NCBI GenBank assembly: GCA_021234155.1 | Contig: JAJEKV010000058.1 | Location: 1,669,060 to 1,733,059 of the forward strand | Length of the DNA: 64,000 nucleotides | Direction of reading: 5' to 3' | Source of the DNA: Isoetes taiwanensis | Taxonomy: Eukaryota; Streptophyta; Lycopodiopsida; Isoetales; Isoetaceae | Part shown: positions 54,011 through 64,000 of the stretch, piece by piece | How the letters are laid out: the number at the start of each line of letters is the position of its first letter | Position numbering within the stretch: position 1 is the stretch's first letter | Program-made: the position numbers and the translations under genes | The notes under the pieces: generated by a model | Told to the model about the DNA's origin: nothing | Database searches by the model: none | The model's input: only the letters and a program-made list of their open reading frames with translations

Positions 54011-55167
54011 TTAGTCACTTTCGGTTGTGGTTGTGTCTTGAACGGCATCTGTTTGTTGATTGTCGCTTTTTGTGTGATGAAATGTTTTGAGGCGGAAGCC
54101 ATTAACCAGTGTAGGTAATGGAGTGCCATCTAACTCAGCCAGTTTGAAAACGCTGGGTCGAACCACTTGAACAATTTGATAAGGGCCAAGCCAACGAAAC
54201 TTACGTTTACCCGGAAAATTTTTGTACCGAGAATCATAAAGAAGAACCAAATGTCCTTCGTTGAATGTTTTTGTCTTCAGTCGTTTGTCATGTAAAGATT
54301 TTTGCAACTGTTGTCCATGAAGAACACGAATATAAGCATCCCTTCTAAGTTCATCCAACTGTTCCAATTGATAGACCCTTTCTTTGAGTGCAAAGAAAGG
54401 ATTATGGGCGTGAGCCGCTTGAAAACGAGAGTGGGTAGGATGTATTCAAACGGCATGAGAGCTTCCCGACCATAAACCAATTTGAAAGGAGTGTGACCTC
54501 AGAGCTATTTTGAAACAAGTATTGTAGGCCCAAAGAACAACGGAGGGAATCTTTGTTTGCCGGTCACAGGCGAAGCGCCACAAATTTTCTTGAGAATTGT
54601 GACCCGAGTTTTGTTGGTGCTTTCCAAAACCATTACCTTGAGGATAGTAAGGTGTGCTCTTGTGATGATGTATCGAGATAATCCGTCAGCTCCTTGATGG
54701 TATGATTGATAAAATGGACACCACGATCACCGACCAGCCCGGTAAGGGCAGCCAAATCGCGGATAATTTGTTGATAGAGGACCTTGGGTCAGGCTTGCCG
54801 CAGTTGTTGTCCGGAAGTGCGCAAGCTTCCGCCCATTTAGTAGCGTGAGTCGGTGAGAACTGGAATGTAGCGAGCACGGGTGTGCCGCTAGCAGAGGATC
54901 GATGGGTCCCACAAAATCCATTCCCCATTTGCTGAAGGGAAGTGGCGCGGCGACCGGCGTCAAGGGAAGAGCGTCACGGGCCGTGGGCCGTCCCACACGC
55001 TGGCAAGCATCACACGTGCGGGCGTGGGCGTGAGCGTCTTTGAAGAGCGTGGGCCAAAAATACCCAGCTAGAAGGATTTTGCGTGCCGTGGTGTCACCAT
55101 GAAAATGACCACCACCGAGCCCTTGATGAGCTTCTGACAATATCCGAAACTTCATGAGGTAGAACAC
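54011..55167 (-). pseudogene. integrase
   Basis: The N-terminal HHCC zinc-binding site is visible (H and H in SEAHQGLGGGHFHG, then CDACQR, about 54,998-55,130). It is followed by WGMDFVGPI with the first catalytic Asp near 54,915. The core is broken by frameshifts. MVYGREALMPFEYILPTL (54,425-54,480) and a C-terminal GPY/F module (RKFRWLGPYQIVQVV, about 54,150-54,200) are recognisable, and the frame ends at 54,011. It would insert element cDNA into the genome; as written it is inactive. Confidence 0.85.
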
Positions 55168-55793
55168 AGGCCGGCGATGGTATCCTTACCCTTTTTGTAA
55201 AGATGTCCTGCAACCATGGTGTAGTCACGGACGTCGCGGAGAAATTGATGACGACGGGATTGTCGTTTGGCATGAGAGAGCGTCATGTCCTCGGGTGGAA
55301 GAGCGCCTGTGAGGAGGTACTGCTGAAAGTCATGGAACCAATGTGGTGTTGCCGTGACTAAAAAGAGTTGAGCGTCAGGAAAGGCGTCTGAGACTCCAGT
55401 GGAGGGATCATCTGTGTGGATGCGTGAAAGATAATCCGGGACAACATGAGATTTGCCGGCCTTGTGAACAATTTCAAAAGGGGCAAATTCTTGGAGAAGA
55501 AGGACCCAACGAGCAATGCGGCCCGTGGGCGTGGATTTGTTGATCAAATAAAGGAGTGCTTGGTGGTCAACAAAGAATTTGATCTGACTGCCCAAAAGGT
55601 AGTGACGGAAGCGTTGGACACAGAAAATGAGACCCAAAGCTTCACGCCTGCGGGCGTAATAGTTGTGCTCGCGAATTGAGTTTTCTACCGGGCGATCGGT
55701 TTGGTTTGTCGCAATGCGCATCATATTCTTGAGAAAGAACAGCTCAATAGCAAATGCCGGACATCGACATGAACATGAAAGGGCTTGTCCCAT
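55152..55793 (-). pseudogene. RNase H domain of pol
   Basis: The motifs EHNYYARRREALGLIFCVQR, FRHYLLGSQIKFFVDHQALL and HKAGKSHVVPDYLSRI match the RNase H domain that follows RT in Ty3/gypsy pol, which removes RNA from the RNA/DNA hybrid. The frame differs from RT by a shift near 55,790. The C-terminal tail contains a connection segment (DYTMVAGHLYKKGK) leading to integrase. Confidence 0.85.
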
Positions 55794-56640
55794 TGAGGAG
55801 GAACAAGAACCGGGCCTGAGTAAGCAAAAGCTTCAATCGTTGGAAAGCGAAGATCCGCTGGGAATTCCAAGCCCAGGTGGATTCATCGCCCGTGAGTTTA
55901 TGAATGGGATCTGCAATGGCTGCTAGTCCAGGAATGAAGGTGGAGTAATAATTGACCTTACCCAGGAAAGAGCGTGTCTCCTTGATATTGGCTGGTGCTT
56001 GAGCTTTGAGCACACAACTGATTTTGGCAGGATCTGTGGTGATACCTGCTTTACTGACAACGTGTCCTAACAGAACACCTGAGGTGACACAAAAGGTGCA
56101 TTTCTCCGGATTGAGACTAATGCCGGACTCATCACATTTTTGAAAGACGAGTTCCAATTTATCCAAATGGTCAGCCATGGAACTGTAGGCAGAGAAGTCA
56201 TCTTGAAAAATTTGCAAGAAGGGATTTTCCTTCATAAAATCATGAAAACCTGAGAGCATGATACGTTGAAACGTGGATGGAGAGTTTGATAATCCAAAAG
56301 GAACCACCTTGTAGGCAAAAGTACCCCACGGGGTGGTGAAAGTAGTCTTGAGTTGATCAGATTCTTTGATTGAGATCTGATTGTAGCCAGAAAAACCATC
56401 CATGAAGGAGTACATCTCATGTCCAAGAACCTCTTCCGGAACCCGGTCCGTGAAGGGAAGTGGAAAAATGATCACGCCCGCGGCCCTGATTGAGTTTTCG
56501 TAGTCCACGCAAACGCGGATCTTACCATTGTGTTTGAGTGCAATGACAATGGGGCTCACCCATTCGTAATGTTTGACCTCATAGATCAAACCGCAAGAAA
56601 GGAGTTTGTCAATTTCCGCCTTGACGCGATCACGGTAATT
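55744..56640 (-). pseudogene. reverse transcriptase domain of pol
   Basis: Clear RT blocks are seen in order: SPIVIALKHNGKIRVCVDY, FPLPF, YSFMDGFSGYNQI, VVPFGLSNSPSTFQRI, then the catalytic FQDDF at about 56,190-56,205, and SGISLNPEKCTFCVTSGVLL, ending SFLGKVNYYSTFI. Both catalytic aspartates of the YXDD box are kept, although the usual hydrophobic residue before them is Gln. The N-terminal ~40 residues are damaged. It copies element RNA into DNA. Confidence 0.9.
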
Positions 56641-56998
56641 GGGGTTGAGCCGATGCTTCGCCGTTGCTATACCGGGCGTGCATCATATTTGGTAGGAATG
56701 GTGAGTTCCCCAAGGTTTTATTGATCCCCGAAGATCTCTCGTAGCTCCAGCGAAAATGTGTTTGAACTTTTGAAGAGCGTGGCGGCCCCGTTATTTATAG
56801 GGTGTCGGAAGATTTGCAAAGAATTCCGGACAGTGATTGTTGCCTACATCCACAATCTCAACTTCGTGAGTCTGAATATGGGGGATAACTTCCGTGTCCT
56901 GGACAATATGAGCAGGAGGTTGAAGCATAACAGGATGCGTGGCACTCTGCGTGGTGAAAAAGAGAGGTTGCCGAAAGTGTCATCAAGCGTAGGTTGCT

Positions 56999-57868
56999 TC
57001 ATGACAAATGTACATCTACAGAGCGGCGGAAGTTCAAAGATCTGAAAAAGTGATCAACACGTTGGATTCGATTGCAAGGAGCCAGGTAAGGGTCAAGCAA
57101 AGCAGCCACAGCCTGGTCCTGATCAAGAGTCATTTCTCCCCAAGGATCAGCATATTCGGGGTAGGATGACAGAGGCAGACTCGCAGGTGGAGCCTGAACG
57201 TGATAGATATTCTGGGCGTCCTCAGAATCGGTGTCGGAGAGAGAGGGTTCAGCGTTGTCGACGGAAATGATTTTGCCTGTTTCCAAGTCCATGGTGGCAT
57301 TGAGGTGACCATCTGTGATGACTAACTGATCCGTGGCCCAGTAATGGATACTCTTGGCCTGGCGGAGAAAAGGTCTGCCGACCAACATTTCATAATCACC
57401 TGGATCTTCTCCAGCCTTCCAAACACCAAATTCCAAGGGGAATCTGAGATCACCAATGTTGATGTGAAGAAGAGGCGTGATGCCTTGAGGTCTCGTGATA
57501 TGGCCATTGGCCAATTTGATGTCATATGGGGCACGATAGAGTTGTTTGATGCCCAGTTGTTTGCGGAGTTTATCCGTGATGAGATTGACCGCGCTACCTC
57601 CATCAATTTGAACATGATTGACTTGTTGATTGCCCACCGTGGCATGTACCGTGGGAGTAGAGGTAGCAACAGCCCCAACCAAAACAGTCGGGAGTGGTAA
57701 CTGGTCCTTGAGAGCAGGACAGAGTTTCAAAATTGTGGCCAAACTTAAAGGAATTTTGATTTTTGCTAGTTCCTCTTGGAGTTCCAGAGGCACATGAGAA
57801 AAAGGATCTGCTGGATCCACGGTGCTGGAGTGCGTGGTAATGAAGCAAAGAATCTTTGAGTAGGTCAA
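56999..57868 (-). pseudogene. aspartic protease region of pol
   Basis: VQIDGGSAVNLIT (about 57,575-57,610) fits the retropepsin active-site region, with DGG in place of the usual DSG or DTG. YEMLVGRPFLRQ further on matches the flap and C-terminal region (a LGxPFL-like motif). The upstream stretch LELQEELAKIKIPLSLATIL is typical of plant gypsy pol. The altered catalytic triplet may reduce activity or be a base error. Confidence 0.75.
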
Positions 57869-59959
57869 CCTCAGCAGCTATATTTGGATAGGTCTGAGAG
57901 CGTGGAGGTTGAGACGTGGAAGGTGTTTCTTGTCTTTGTTGAGCTCGAGTAGTGGCATGAACATTGGCTAACGTGCGGCCTTCAGCAGCTTGCATGAGGT
58001 TCAGAATGCTTTGTCGAACTTTAGGCATGACATGCGGCATGAGTTTCTCCAAATCAGGTGCAAAGTGAACCTTTTTTTCGTCATCATGAGGAATGGTATC
58101 GACTGCAAAAGCAGGTTGCGTGCCCTTAGAAATAATGGTTAAGGGACGTGACGCCCTAGTCTGGCGTGAAACCAAACCAACCCAATTTGATGGCTGAACT
58201 GGAGGATTAAGTGCCTGAAAAATTTCTTCCTGTGCTTGTTGATCCATCTGAGGTTGATTGGCAGGAGCTGGTTGATAGCGTGATTGCCGAGGTGCGCGGG
58301 TAGCTTCAAGAACAGGGGCGCCGGTCCTTGTTTGCCATTAGCAATCCAGAGTTGGTAAGCCGTGAGGCGGACCGATGTGGTCTGATTTGTGCCAGGAAGC
58401 TGCACTTGAACTTGTGGAAGTTGAGGACACGCCATGGTGGTATGACCCCATTCTTGACAGTGATAACACTAAGCTTTCGAAGGATCAAAAGGAGGACGCG
58501 TATTGGGTCCCCGTTGTTGCTCCTGTTGCTGATAGAGTTGATTGGGTTGCACCTGCAGTGGTGGCTGCTGATATTGCGATTGGTGCTGAGGTGTGGTTTG
58601 CACTTGATAAACCATCTTGTTACGGAAAGGTGTAGGATGAGTGCGAGTGCACTCTTCCGTGGCATGATTGCACATGTTGCATCTTTTACAATGAGGCGGG
58701 CCATTGGTGGAGTTGCACTCATTCGCCAAGTGGCCTTGATATTTGCAGATATGGCACCAGATCTGACTGCGCTGCGGATTGGCGTGTTGAGGTTGAACAG
58801 CAGTCTGGGGAACCATGACGGGTGGAATGAAAGGGAGCTCCTGAAGAGCCACGCCCGCGGGAGGAAACATTGGCCGAAAGATTGACAAGATCGATAGCCC
58901 GCTCCAAAGTCTTCGGGCGCAGTATTCATCATGAGTCGGATAGTCGGAGGAAGTCCTTGGAGAAACCAGACTAAGATCCGGCTCGTGTGGGGTACTCCTT
59001 GAGTTTGCTTTGAAAGCGTAATGTGAAGTCGATCCGCAAAATCCCGGCGGACTCCGTGGGCTCTTGTTGAAGGTCATTGAGTTGCTTGAGATGAAGTTGA
59101 TCATCATCCGTGGTCCCATAGTGAGAAAGAAAAGCAGTTTTCATTTCGGACCAATCTTGTTTCCAAAGTGGCTTTTGTTGGACATGAGCCATTGATGAGG
59201 GAGCCACGCAAAGATGGTGGAAAAGATGTGGAATTTCAGTTGAGGTTGCGCATGACCATTCAGGACAGCCAGAGCCTCAAATTCTTCCATGTGGGCCTGA
59301 GCACTTTGGTCTAAGGGTTTGCCTTTCGTGTTGCCAAAGGTAGGATAAGTCAGCTTAAGGGTCTGAAAGGTAGAGGTAAAAGTGTTGGGCTGGACAGGAA
59401 CATGATAATGAGGATATTGAGGTGGAGTTGGCGGTGGCATGGTGCCTGAAAGACCCGGATGAAGAGGTTGCTGAGGTGGAGGTACTGGAGGTGCCTGATC
59501 ATTGGTTTTGAGGTCGGTAAGGTTGTAAACAGGAAGAGTGGTGGGAAATGTAGGGAAGGGAAATTCCTGGGGAGGAGCAAAAGAGACCTGTGGATATCCC
59601 TGTCCACCCGTAGGAGATGATGGTTGTGAAGGCAGAGGCGTATGGCCAGAAGACTGATGGATGAAGGCATGTTCTGGGGTGTGAAAGTAAGGTTGAGCAG
59701 GTGGAGCCGGATAGGGCTCCTGATAGTGATGAGGAGACTGAGGCTGTGAGCAATGTTTGCACGCTTGAGGCGGAGAATTAGGACGAGACATGACACGAGG
59801 GGTGGGTGGCGCCGACTGAGCCCTAGACCGAATGTGGCCTCCCTCAATGTCATAAGCAGATCCATACATGTCACGAACAGCTTCCCTTCTATGATGGCGC
59901 TCCAAGCGAGACGCCGTCTGGGAAAGAAGTTCTTCTGGCGTGAAATTTCGGACAGACAT
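57600..59959 (-). pseudogene. gag, multiply frameshifted
   Basis: It starts at ATG 59,959 (MSVRNFTPEELLSQTASRLE). A Pro/Gln-rich N-terminal part is followed by a capsid-like region in another frame (DWSEMKTAFLSHYGTTDD, about 59,100-59,160). Two CX2CX4HX4C zinc knuckles follow at about 58,715-58,756 and 58,649-58,690, then a Gln/Pro-rich linker leading to protease. At least four shifts are needed to read it through. Gag would form the particle and bind element RNA. Confidence 0.85.
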
Positions 59960-59985
59960 GGCGACAGAAGAAAGGAAAATCGAAT

Positions 59986-60005
59986 CAGACCCGGCAGCGG
60001 CGACA
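59986..60005 (-). promoter_or_regulatory. primer-binding site, tRNA-Asp-like
   Basis: One base inside the right LTR the minus strand reads TGTCGCCGCTGCCGGG. From memory, the tRNA-Asp complement used by many plant gypsy elements is TGGCGCCGTTGCCGGG, a 14 of 16 match. Confidence 0.6.
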
Positions 60006-60006
60006 G

Positions 60007-60586
60007 TGTTTGGGGTCTGGGTTCGGGAACTCCTGCAAGACAGCCCTCTGTGAGGACCCTTGGATCTAACAGGAGAATCCGGGGGACTATGTCACGCGGG
60101 ATTTGCAAGAAAAGAACAAGAAGAAGAGAACAATGAGAGGAAAATGATAAGCTTCCTTGATATCAATGATGAACATACATGAGCTCTCGCAATCGAGAGA
60201 AGACTGAAGAGAGACAAGACTCAAAACTCATCTAAAAACTCATGTGCTAGCTCTACTCATATATATAGTACAATGGCCTTTGGCCCAATATAGACACTCT
60301 GACTGATCTCGGTGCCGACTCCTGGAAGGAGGCCTGATTTGCAGGAATGTTGGCGGTGCCTCTTGAAGTGCCTAGAATCACGCTGACGCTGACGCGGGCG
60401 GTGACGGGCCGTCACTTGTCTGAGCGGCGCCTCTTGTTGACGGACGCAGGCTTTGACTGCGTGGTCTGCTGCTTGGTCTTCTGCTGAGCCTTTGATGGCT
60501 GACCCGTGGCTGACTGTGGATCCTTGTTCTTGACCTGGTCCGTCGTATGCATGAATAGTCCTGTACCAGGAGGCACAGGACTAACA
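60007..60586 (-). repeat. right LTR (5' LTR in element sense), 580 bp
   Basis: It starts TGTTTGGGGTC and ends AGGACTAACA. The TATA box on the minus strand lies at about 60,257-60,270, so transcription would run leftward into gag. Confidence 0.95.
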
Positions 60587-60591
60587 GGCAT

Positions 60592-61067
60592 ATGTCTTAT
60601 CCTAAAACTGCCAACAAGAATTAGGTTCTACATGGTACTATTTTTGTAGCTTTCTGTTTTCATTTTGATTTTTGTGTTCTATAGTCCTTTTATTAGGTTC
60701 AGACTTTATGCCCCTATTCGAACCTTGTGTCCTCACGTAGTCTTAGTGGACATTATCTAGTAGACGTTAAACTATTTATCCGCTAAGGCGCAGACGTCTT
60801 ATTGATAATTTACTTTCTTTGCTTTTTTTGCGGATTGGTACTCTTTTTTTGCGTGAACCTGGGAAATACATGTTCCAAATAATTCTATGAACTCATAACT
60901 ATCTTAATTGAACGATTAAGATATAATCTGAAATTAATCAGCCATGTTTATTATCCAATGTAGGCTCATCATCCCTTTAGGGTTGCCGGAAGTGCAAACA
61001 CTAGGGGCGGTATATGAGGTTTTGAAATATTCATAACAATCTTCTTTTTGGATGGTAGATCTCTGCT
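60592..61067. other. non-coding
   Basis: No supported feature. Confidence 0.4.
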
Positions 61068-61530
61068 TGTTGTAGATTTTGATGGTCGAGGTTCTTGTCT
61101 TCTATATGGATGGTAGATCTTTAGGGCTTATTTGCCTATCAAGCGTAGACTGCTGGATGCTTTTCTTGCAGCAAGCCGACAAGCTGTGTGAATGTATACC
61201 AGATTGAAGGAAGTCCCTGCTAAGCAGGAGGAATGTTGTATATGTAGGTGATTTCAATACTAAAGATGTAGGAAATCAAAACAGATGAGAAGACATAACA
61301 ATAATTCAAAGAATCATAGACAAGTTGTTAGAATCAGGAGCGAAAGCAACAAGTATATTCTCCTGATCTAATGCTTTATAATTCAAATTCAGTCCATTCA
61401 TTTCTATCAATTCATGAGGGAAACCCATAGCACGACAACACCTTTTCTTAATACATTGTGCGACAAAAGCCGAACCTAATTTAAAATATTAGGGTACACA
61501 AGTTCCTTTAGAGCAATTATTACTCATTCA
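61068..61530 (+). repeat. direct duplication, copy 1
   Basis: It matches 62,930-62,985 plus 63,309-63,727 (for example 'tgctggatgcttttcttgca', 'aaggaagtccctgctaagca' and 'tctcctgatctaatgctt'). Copy 2 carries an extra ~320 bp near its start. No gene was recognised. Confidence 0.75.
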
Positions 61531-61764
61531 ACCTTTAGAGCAATTATTATTTTTTTAATTGAAGGATGAAGTATATATTAAGTCCGTATAGTAAAAGTAC
61601 AAAGTACATGAAAAGCTATTAAAAGCTCTTTTAGAAAATAACCTTTAGGAAAGGGTAGGTTAGTGACCCTGATAAAATCAAACTATCCAAAATAAAAAAT
61701 AGAGCTTAAAAGTTTTTGGCAGTTTCAAGCAAATATATCAGTTGTATTTGGAGTATCCAAGTGA

Positions 61765-62112
61765 TCAGTGTTCACCCGAAAATCTTCTTTTCTTAGGCTC
61801 CCTCTTCGAATGATCCTTCCTTCCCATTCCCTTGTTAGCCACAATGAATAGGCAGTAAGGGCATTTGCACATATGGGCCTTTCCTAGATTGAACCTGTCT
61901 TTCTTGTCTTTTGCAGTGCACAGAATGTATCTTTTCTCATCAAGATAGGAGGTGCAGGCACAATTGCATTGACATTCATCCCCGTGCTCATTGGGAATTT
62001 CGACTCCAAACTGTGTGAGCCATAGCGCATTCGCATGGAGATTCATCCTCCTCCACCTCAGCCTCTTAAACATGATCAGAGTATTACCTGCAAACAAAGG
62101 GAAAACCAGCAT
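61765..62112 (-). CDS. Cys-rich frame downstream of LINE ORF2, unknown
   Basis: The 115-codon minus-strand frame begins after a TTTCCCTTTGTTTGCAG-like acceptor. It contains DECQCNCACTSYLD, a spaced CTAKDKK, then HMCKCPYCLFI, and ends in a basic run KREPKKRRF. Its Cys spacing (CxCxCxC ... C ... CxCxxC) suggests zinc binding. It sits between ORF2 and the 3' UTR of the LINE. I do not recognise it; it could be a LINE accessory frame or a captured host exon. Confidence 0.35.
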   Translation of the reverse strand: MLVFPLFAGNTLIMFKRLRWRRMNLHANALWLTQFGVEIPNEHGDECQCNCACTSYLDEKRYILCTAKDKKDRFNLGKAHMCKCPYCLFIVANKGMGRKDHSKREPKKRRFSGEH

Positions 62113-62130
62113 TAAATAAGGAATTGAGTC

Positions 62131-62893
62131 TTAATTCTGATTCCCGAACACTTCCAAAACCCAATTTATATCATATTGGGCCTGCTTAATAATGGCTTTG
62201 GGCCAAATGATTTCCTCCTTGAAAATCAAGGTTTTTCTTCCTTTCCACACTCTCCATAGGAGAATGTATCTCCTCCATTCAAATGGGTTCTCAGGGAAGA
62301 AGAGCTCTACAGTTTGCATATTGGCCAAGCCAGGAATATTCAGCTCAGTTTCTGCGAGCTCCAGAGTCCATTCTGCCCATAAGCAATTTTTAAAAAGATG
62401 TGCTTCATCTTCCTGATCCTGCAGGCATCTAACACAAATGTCAGAATTAGACATGTTAAGCCTCCATCTTTTCCTGTTGGTAGCTAAAGCTTTGTGCCAA
62501 AGTTGCCACATGAAGGCCTTGATTTTTGGGTGGATTGGACTTTTCCACATAAAGATCAAGTTCCTTAAAGCTCTATCAGGATCAATATTCCATTTCCTGT
62601 GAATGGATATTTCTTGGCCCCTGTTAAGATACCTGTAGGCCAGGTTTACTCTGTAACCACAAAAACCATTAATATGCCAAAATACATCCGTATCATGCCA
62701 TTCTCCAACTGCCAATCTCCGAGAGACACTGTTAAAAAGCTGCCTGGAGTCATCTCCTAGATTTGCTAGGCTGGAGTCCTGATAAACAAAATCATCAGTA
62801 ATATCCCTTATATATATAATTCCACTATTAGTACATTGCTTGGCTAACTTAGGGAAGTTAGTAGCAAGACAAATATTAGGGTCATCTAAAATG
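62131..62893 (-). pseudogene. LINE ORF2 C-terminal part with zf-RVT domain
   Basis: The minus-strand frame is open from the truncation at about 62,893 (DDPNICLATNFPKLAKQC) to a stop at 62,131. IHPKIKAFMWQLWHKALAT followed by DICVRCLQDQEDEAHLF and CLWAEW is the zinc-binding domain (zf-RVT) after RT in plant L1-type LINEs. The RT and endonuclease parts are lost by 5' truncation. The remaining frame is intact, which suggests a fairly recent insertion. Confidence 0.85.
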
Positions 62894-62922
62894 AGAGAAG
62901 GACTCCTTTAGAGCAATTATTA

Positions 62923-63727
62923 CTCTGCCTGTTGTAGATTTTGATGGCCGAGGTTCTTATCTTCTATATGGATGGTAGATCTTTGGCCTGTTGTTGACTT
63001 TGATGGCCGAGGTTCTTTGAAAGCTAAGAGTAACAGTCAGAAAGTAGAGATTCTGTGTGTTTTAGGTTTATTCCTATTCTGGGTTTGAATTAATACCCTA
63101 TTAGTACTGCCCTAGAACATGGCGATATTCCCCTTCCAAAAATAGGGCGACATTCCCCTGTTGGCGCACAAGCTTCTAGTGCATGTATACAGGCTCCTTC
63201 CTTGGTTGCTCTAAAGCAATAATAGCAGACGATACAAATTGCAGAAGCTGTTGGCATTCATGGAATCTGCAATTGAGCCTTGGCAGCCACTAGTTCGTAT
63301 GGATATATTAGGGCTTATTTTCCTATCAAGCATAAACTGCTGGATGCTTTTCTTGCAGCAAGCCGATAAGCTGTATGAGCTAGCTATGTGAATGTATACC
63401 AGGTTGAAGGAAGTCCATGCTAAGCAGGAGGAATGTTGTATATGTAGGAGATTTCAATACTAAAGATGTAGGGGAAATCAAAACAGATGAAAAGACATAA
63501 CAACAATTCAAAGGATCATAGACAAGTTGCTAGAATCAGGAGAAAAAACAACAAGTATATTCTCCTGATCTAATGCTTTATAATTCAAATTCAGTCCATT
63601 CATTTCTATCAATTCATGAGGGAAACTCATAGCGCGACAACACCTTTTCTTAATACATTGACAAAAGACGAACTTAATTAAAATATTAGGGTACATAAGT
63701 TCCTCTAGAGCAATTATTACTCATTCA
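62923..63727 (+). repeat. direct duplication, copy 2, with ~320-bp extra segment
   Basis: 62,930-62,985 and 63,309-63,727 match 61,068-61,530. The segment between contains a second partial 'tgatggccgaggttct' unit and otherwise unrecognised sequence. The LINE inserted at the junction between the two copies. Confidence 0.7.
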
Positions 63728-64000
63728 ACGGGTAACATTAGTGGTACAAGAAATTTATCTCAGCGGCCAAGGCCGCCGCGAACATTTCTTTTGTCCAACT
63801 CGCTGGAAAAGATGTTTTATGCTGATTCAAAAGGATTTCAGTTCTAAACATTCAAAAATTAACTGATTATGTTTAATCTTGGCATTCTAACTTCCATAGT
63901 TGCCAAACTCTAATCAAATACAAACTTTGTTTATTAGAGTTTGTATTCAAGTCCAATGTCCAAGCAATTTTTTTTGTTAGTTGTTTACGAAATTCTTTTA
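63728..64000. other. non-coding flank
   Basis: A small palindrome GCGGCCaaGGCCGC lies at about 63,761-63,776. Nothing else was recognised. Confidence 0.4.

Larger units (their letters stand above)
49510..60591 (-). mobile_element. complete Ty3/gypsy LTR retrotransposon with 5-bp TSD
   Basis: The element spans 49,515-60,586 and is flanked by GGCAT at 49,510-49,514 and 60,587-60,591. The order on the minus strand is LTR, PBS, gag, protease, RT, RNase H, integrase, an extra 3.9 kb region, PPT, LTR. RT before integrase defines Ty3/gypsy. No chromodomain was seen after integrase. Frameshifts are scattered through all coding parts, so it is not autonomous as written. Confidence 0.95.
61532..62922 (-). 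mobile_element. 5'-truncated LINE with 18-bp target duplication
   Basis: cctttagagcaattatta lies at 61,532-61,549 and 62,905-62,922. The insert (61,550-62,904) has on its minus strand a truncated ORF2, a Cys-rich frame, a ~200-bp 3' UTR and the tail TTCATCCTTCAATT-A(n) at 61,550-61,570. The tail matches the tiny insertions at 20,764 and 24,474, which identifies one LINE family. Confidence 0.9.

Overview
This is nuclear DNA from a land plant with a large, repeat-rich genome. The signs are AT-rich introns and intergenic DNA, GT-AG introns with a plant-type linker histone gene, and Ty3/gypsy, gag-only LTR, LINE, CACTA, hAT and foldback elements nested in one another. I cannot fix the species; a non-seed plant is possible but is only a guess. 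No bacterial-style operon, rRNA, convincing tRNA or CRISPR was seen.

Layout. 1-3.7 kb is mostly non-coding with short repeats. 3,717-6,138 (+) is the best host gene: a two-exon linker histone H1 with a very long, internally repeated tail. 6.1-11.7 kb is non-coding or decayed, with a possible transit-peptide fragment near 7.1 kb. 11,739-12,977 (-) is a LINE fragment. A second LINE fragment (+) is split at 13,769/20,256 by a ~6.5 kb CACTA-like element that carries a 19-bp minisatellite array (14.16-17.0 kb). 20.5-28.9 kb holds degenerate exon-like pieces, dispersed repeats and an unusual set of ~130-nt repeated modules. One copy of a ~1.1 kb duplicated segment (23,198-24,310) is split in its second copy (28,168-28,900 and 35,161-35,540) by a 6.25 kb minus-strand LTR retrotransposon (28,901-35,155). 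That element encodes one zinc-knuckle protein, and its 5' LTR carries a further 1.16 kb insertion.

35.5-49.5 kb has low-density candidate exons on both strands, some interrupted. It also has a 96-bp-TIR foldback MITE (41,984-42,396), a tandemly duplicated exon-like block (45.4/46.7 kb), a hAT-type MITE with an exact 8-bp target duplication (47,242-47,595), and a coiled-coil pseudogene (48.5-49.1 kb). 49,515-60,586 is a complete minus-strand Ty3/gypsy element with 580-bp LTRs, a 5-bp target duplication, PBS, PPT, gag, protease, RT, RNase H, integrase and an extra 3.9 kb region after integrase. 60.6-64 kb holds a direct duplication and a 5'-truncated LINE with an 18-bp target duplication.

The order of events can be read from the nesting: segmental duplication, then LTR insertion, then a secondary insertion into its LTR; and LINE insertion, then CACTA insertion. 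Duplicated copies repeatedly differ by CAG/CTG in one copy versus a CG-containing string in the other. That may be a sequencing artefact at methylated CHG sites, so frameshifts inside the repeats should be read with caution.
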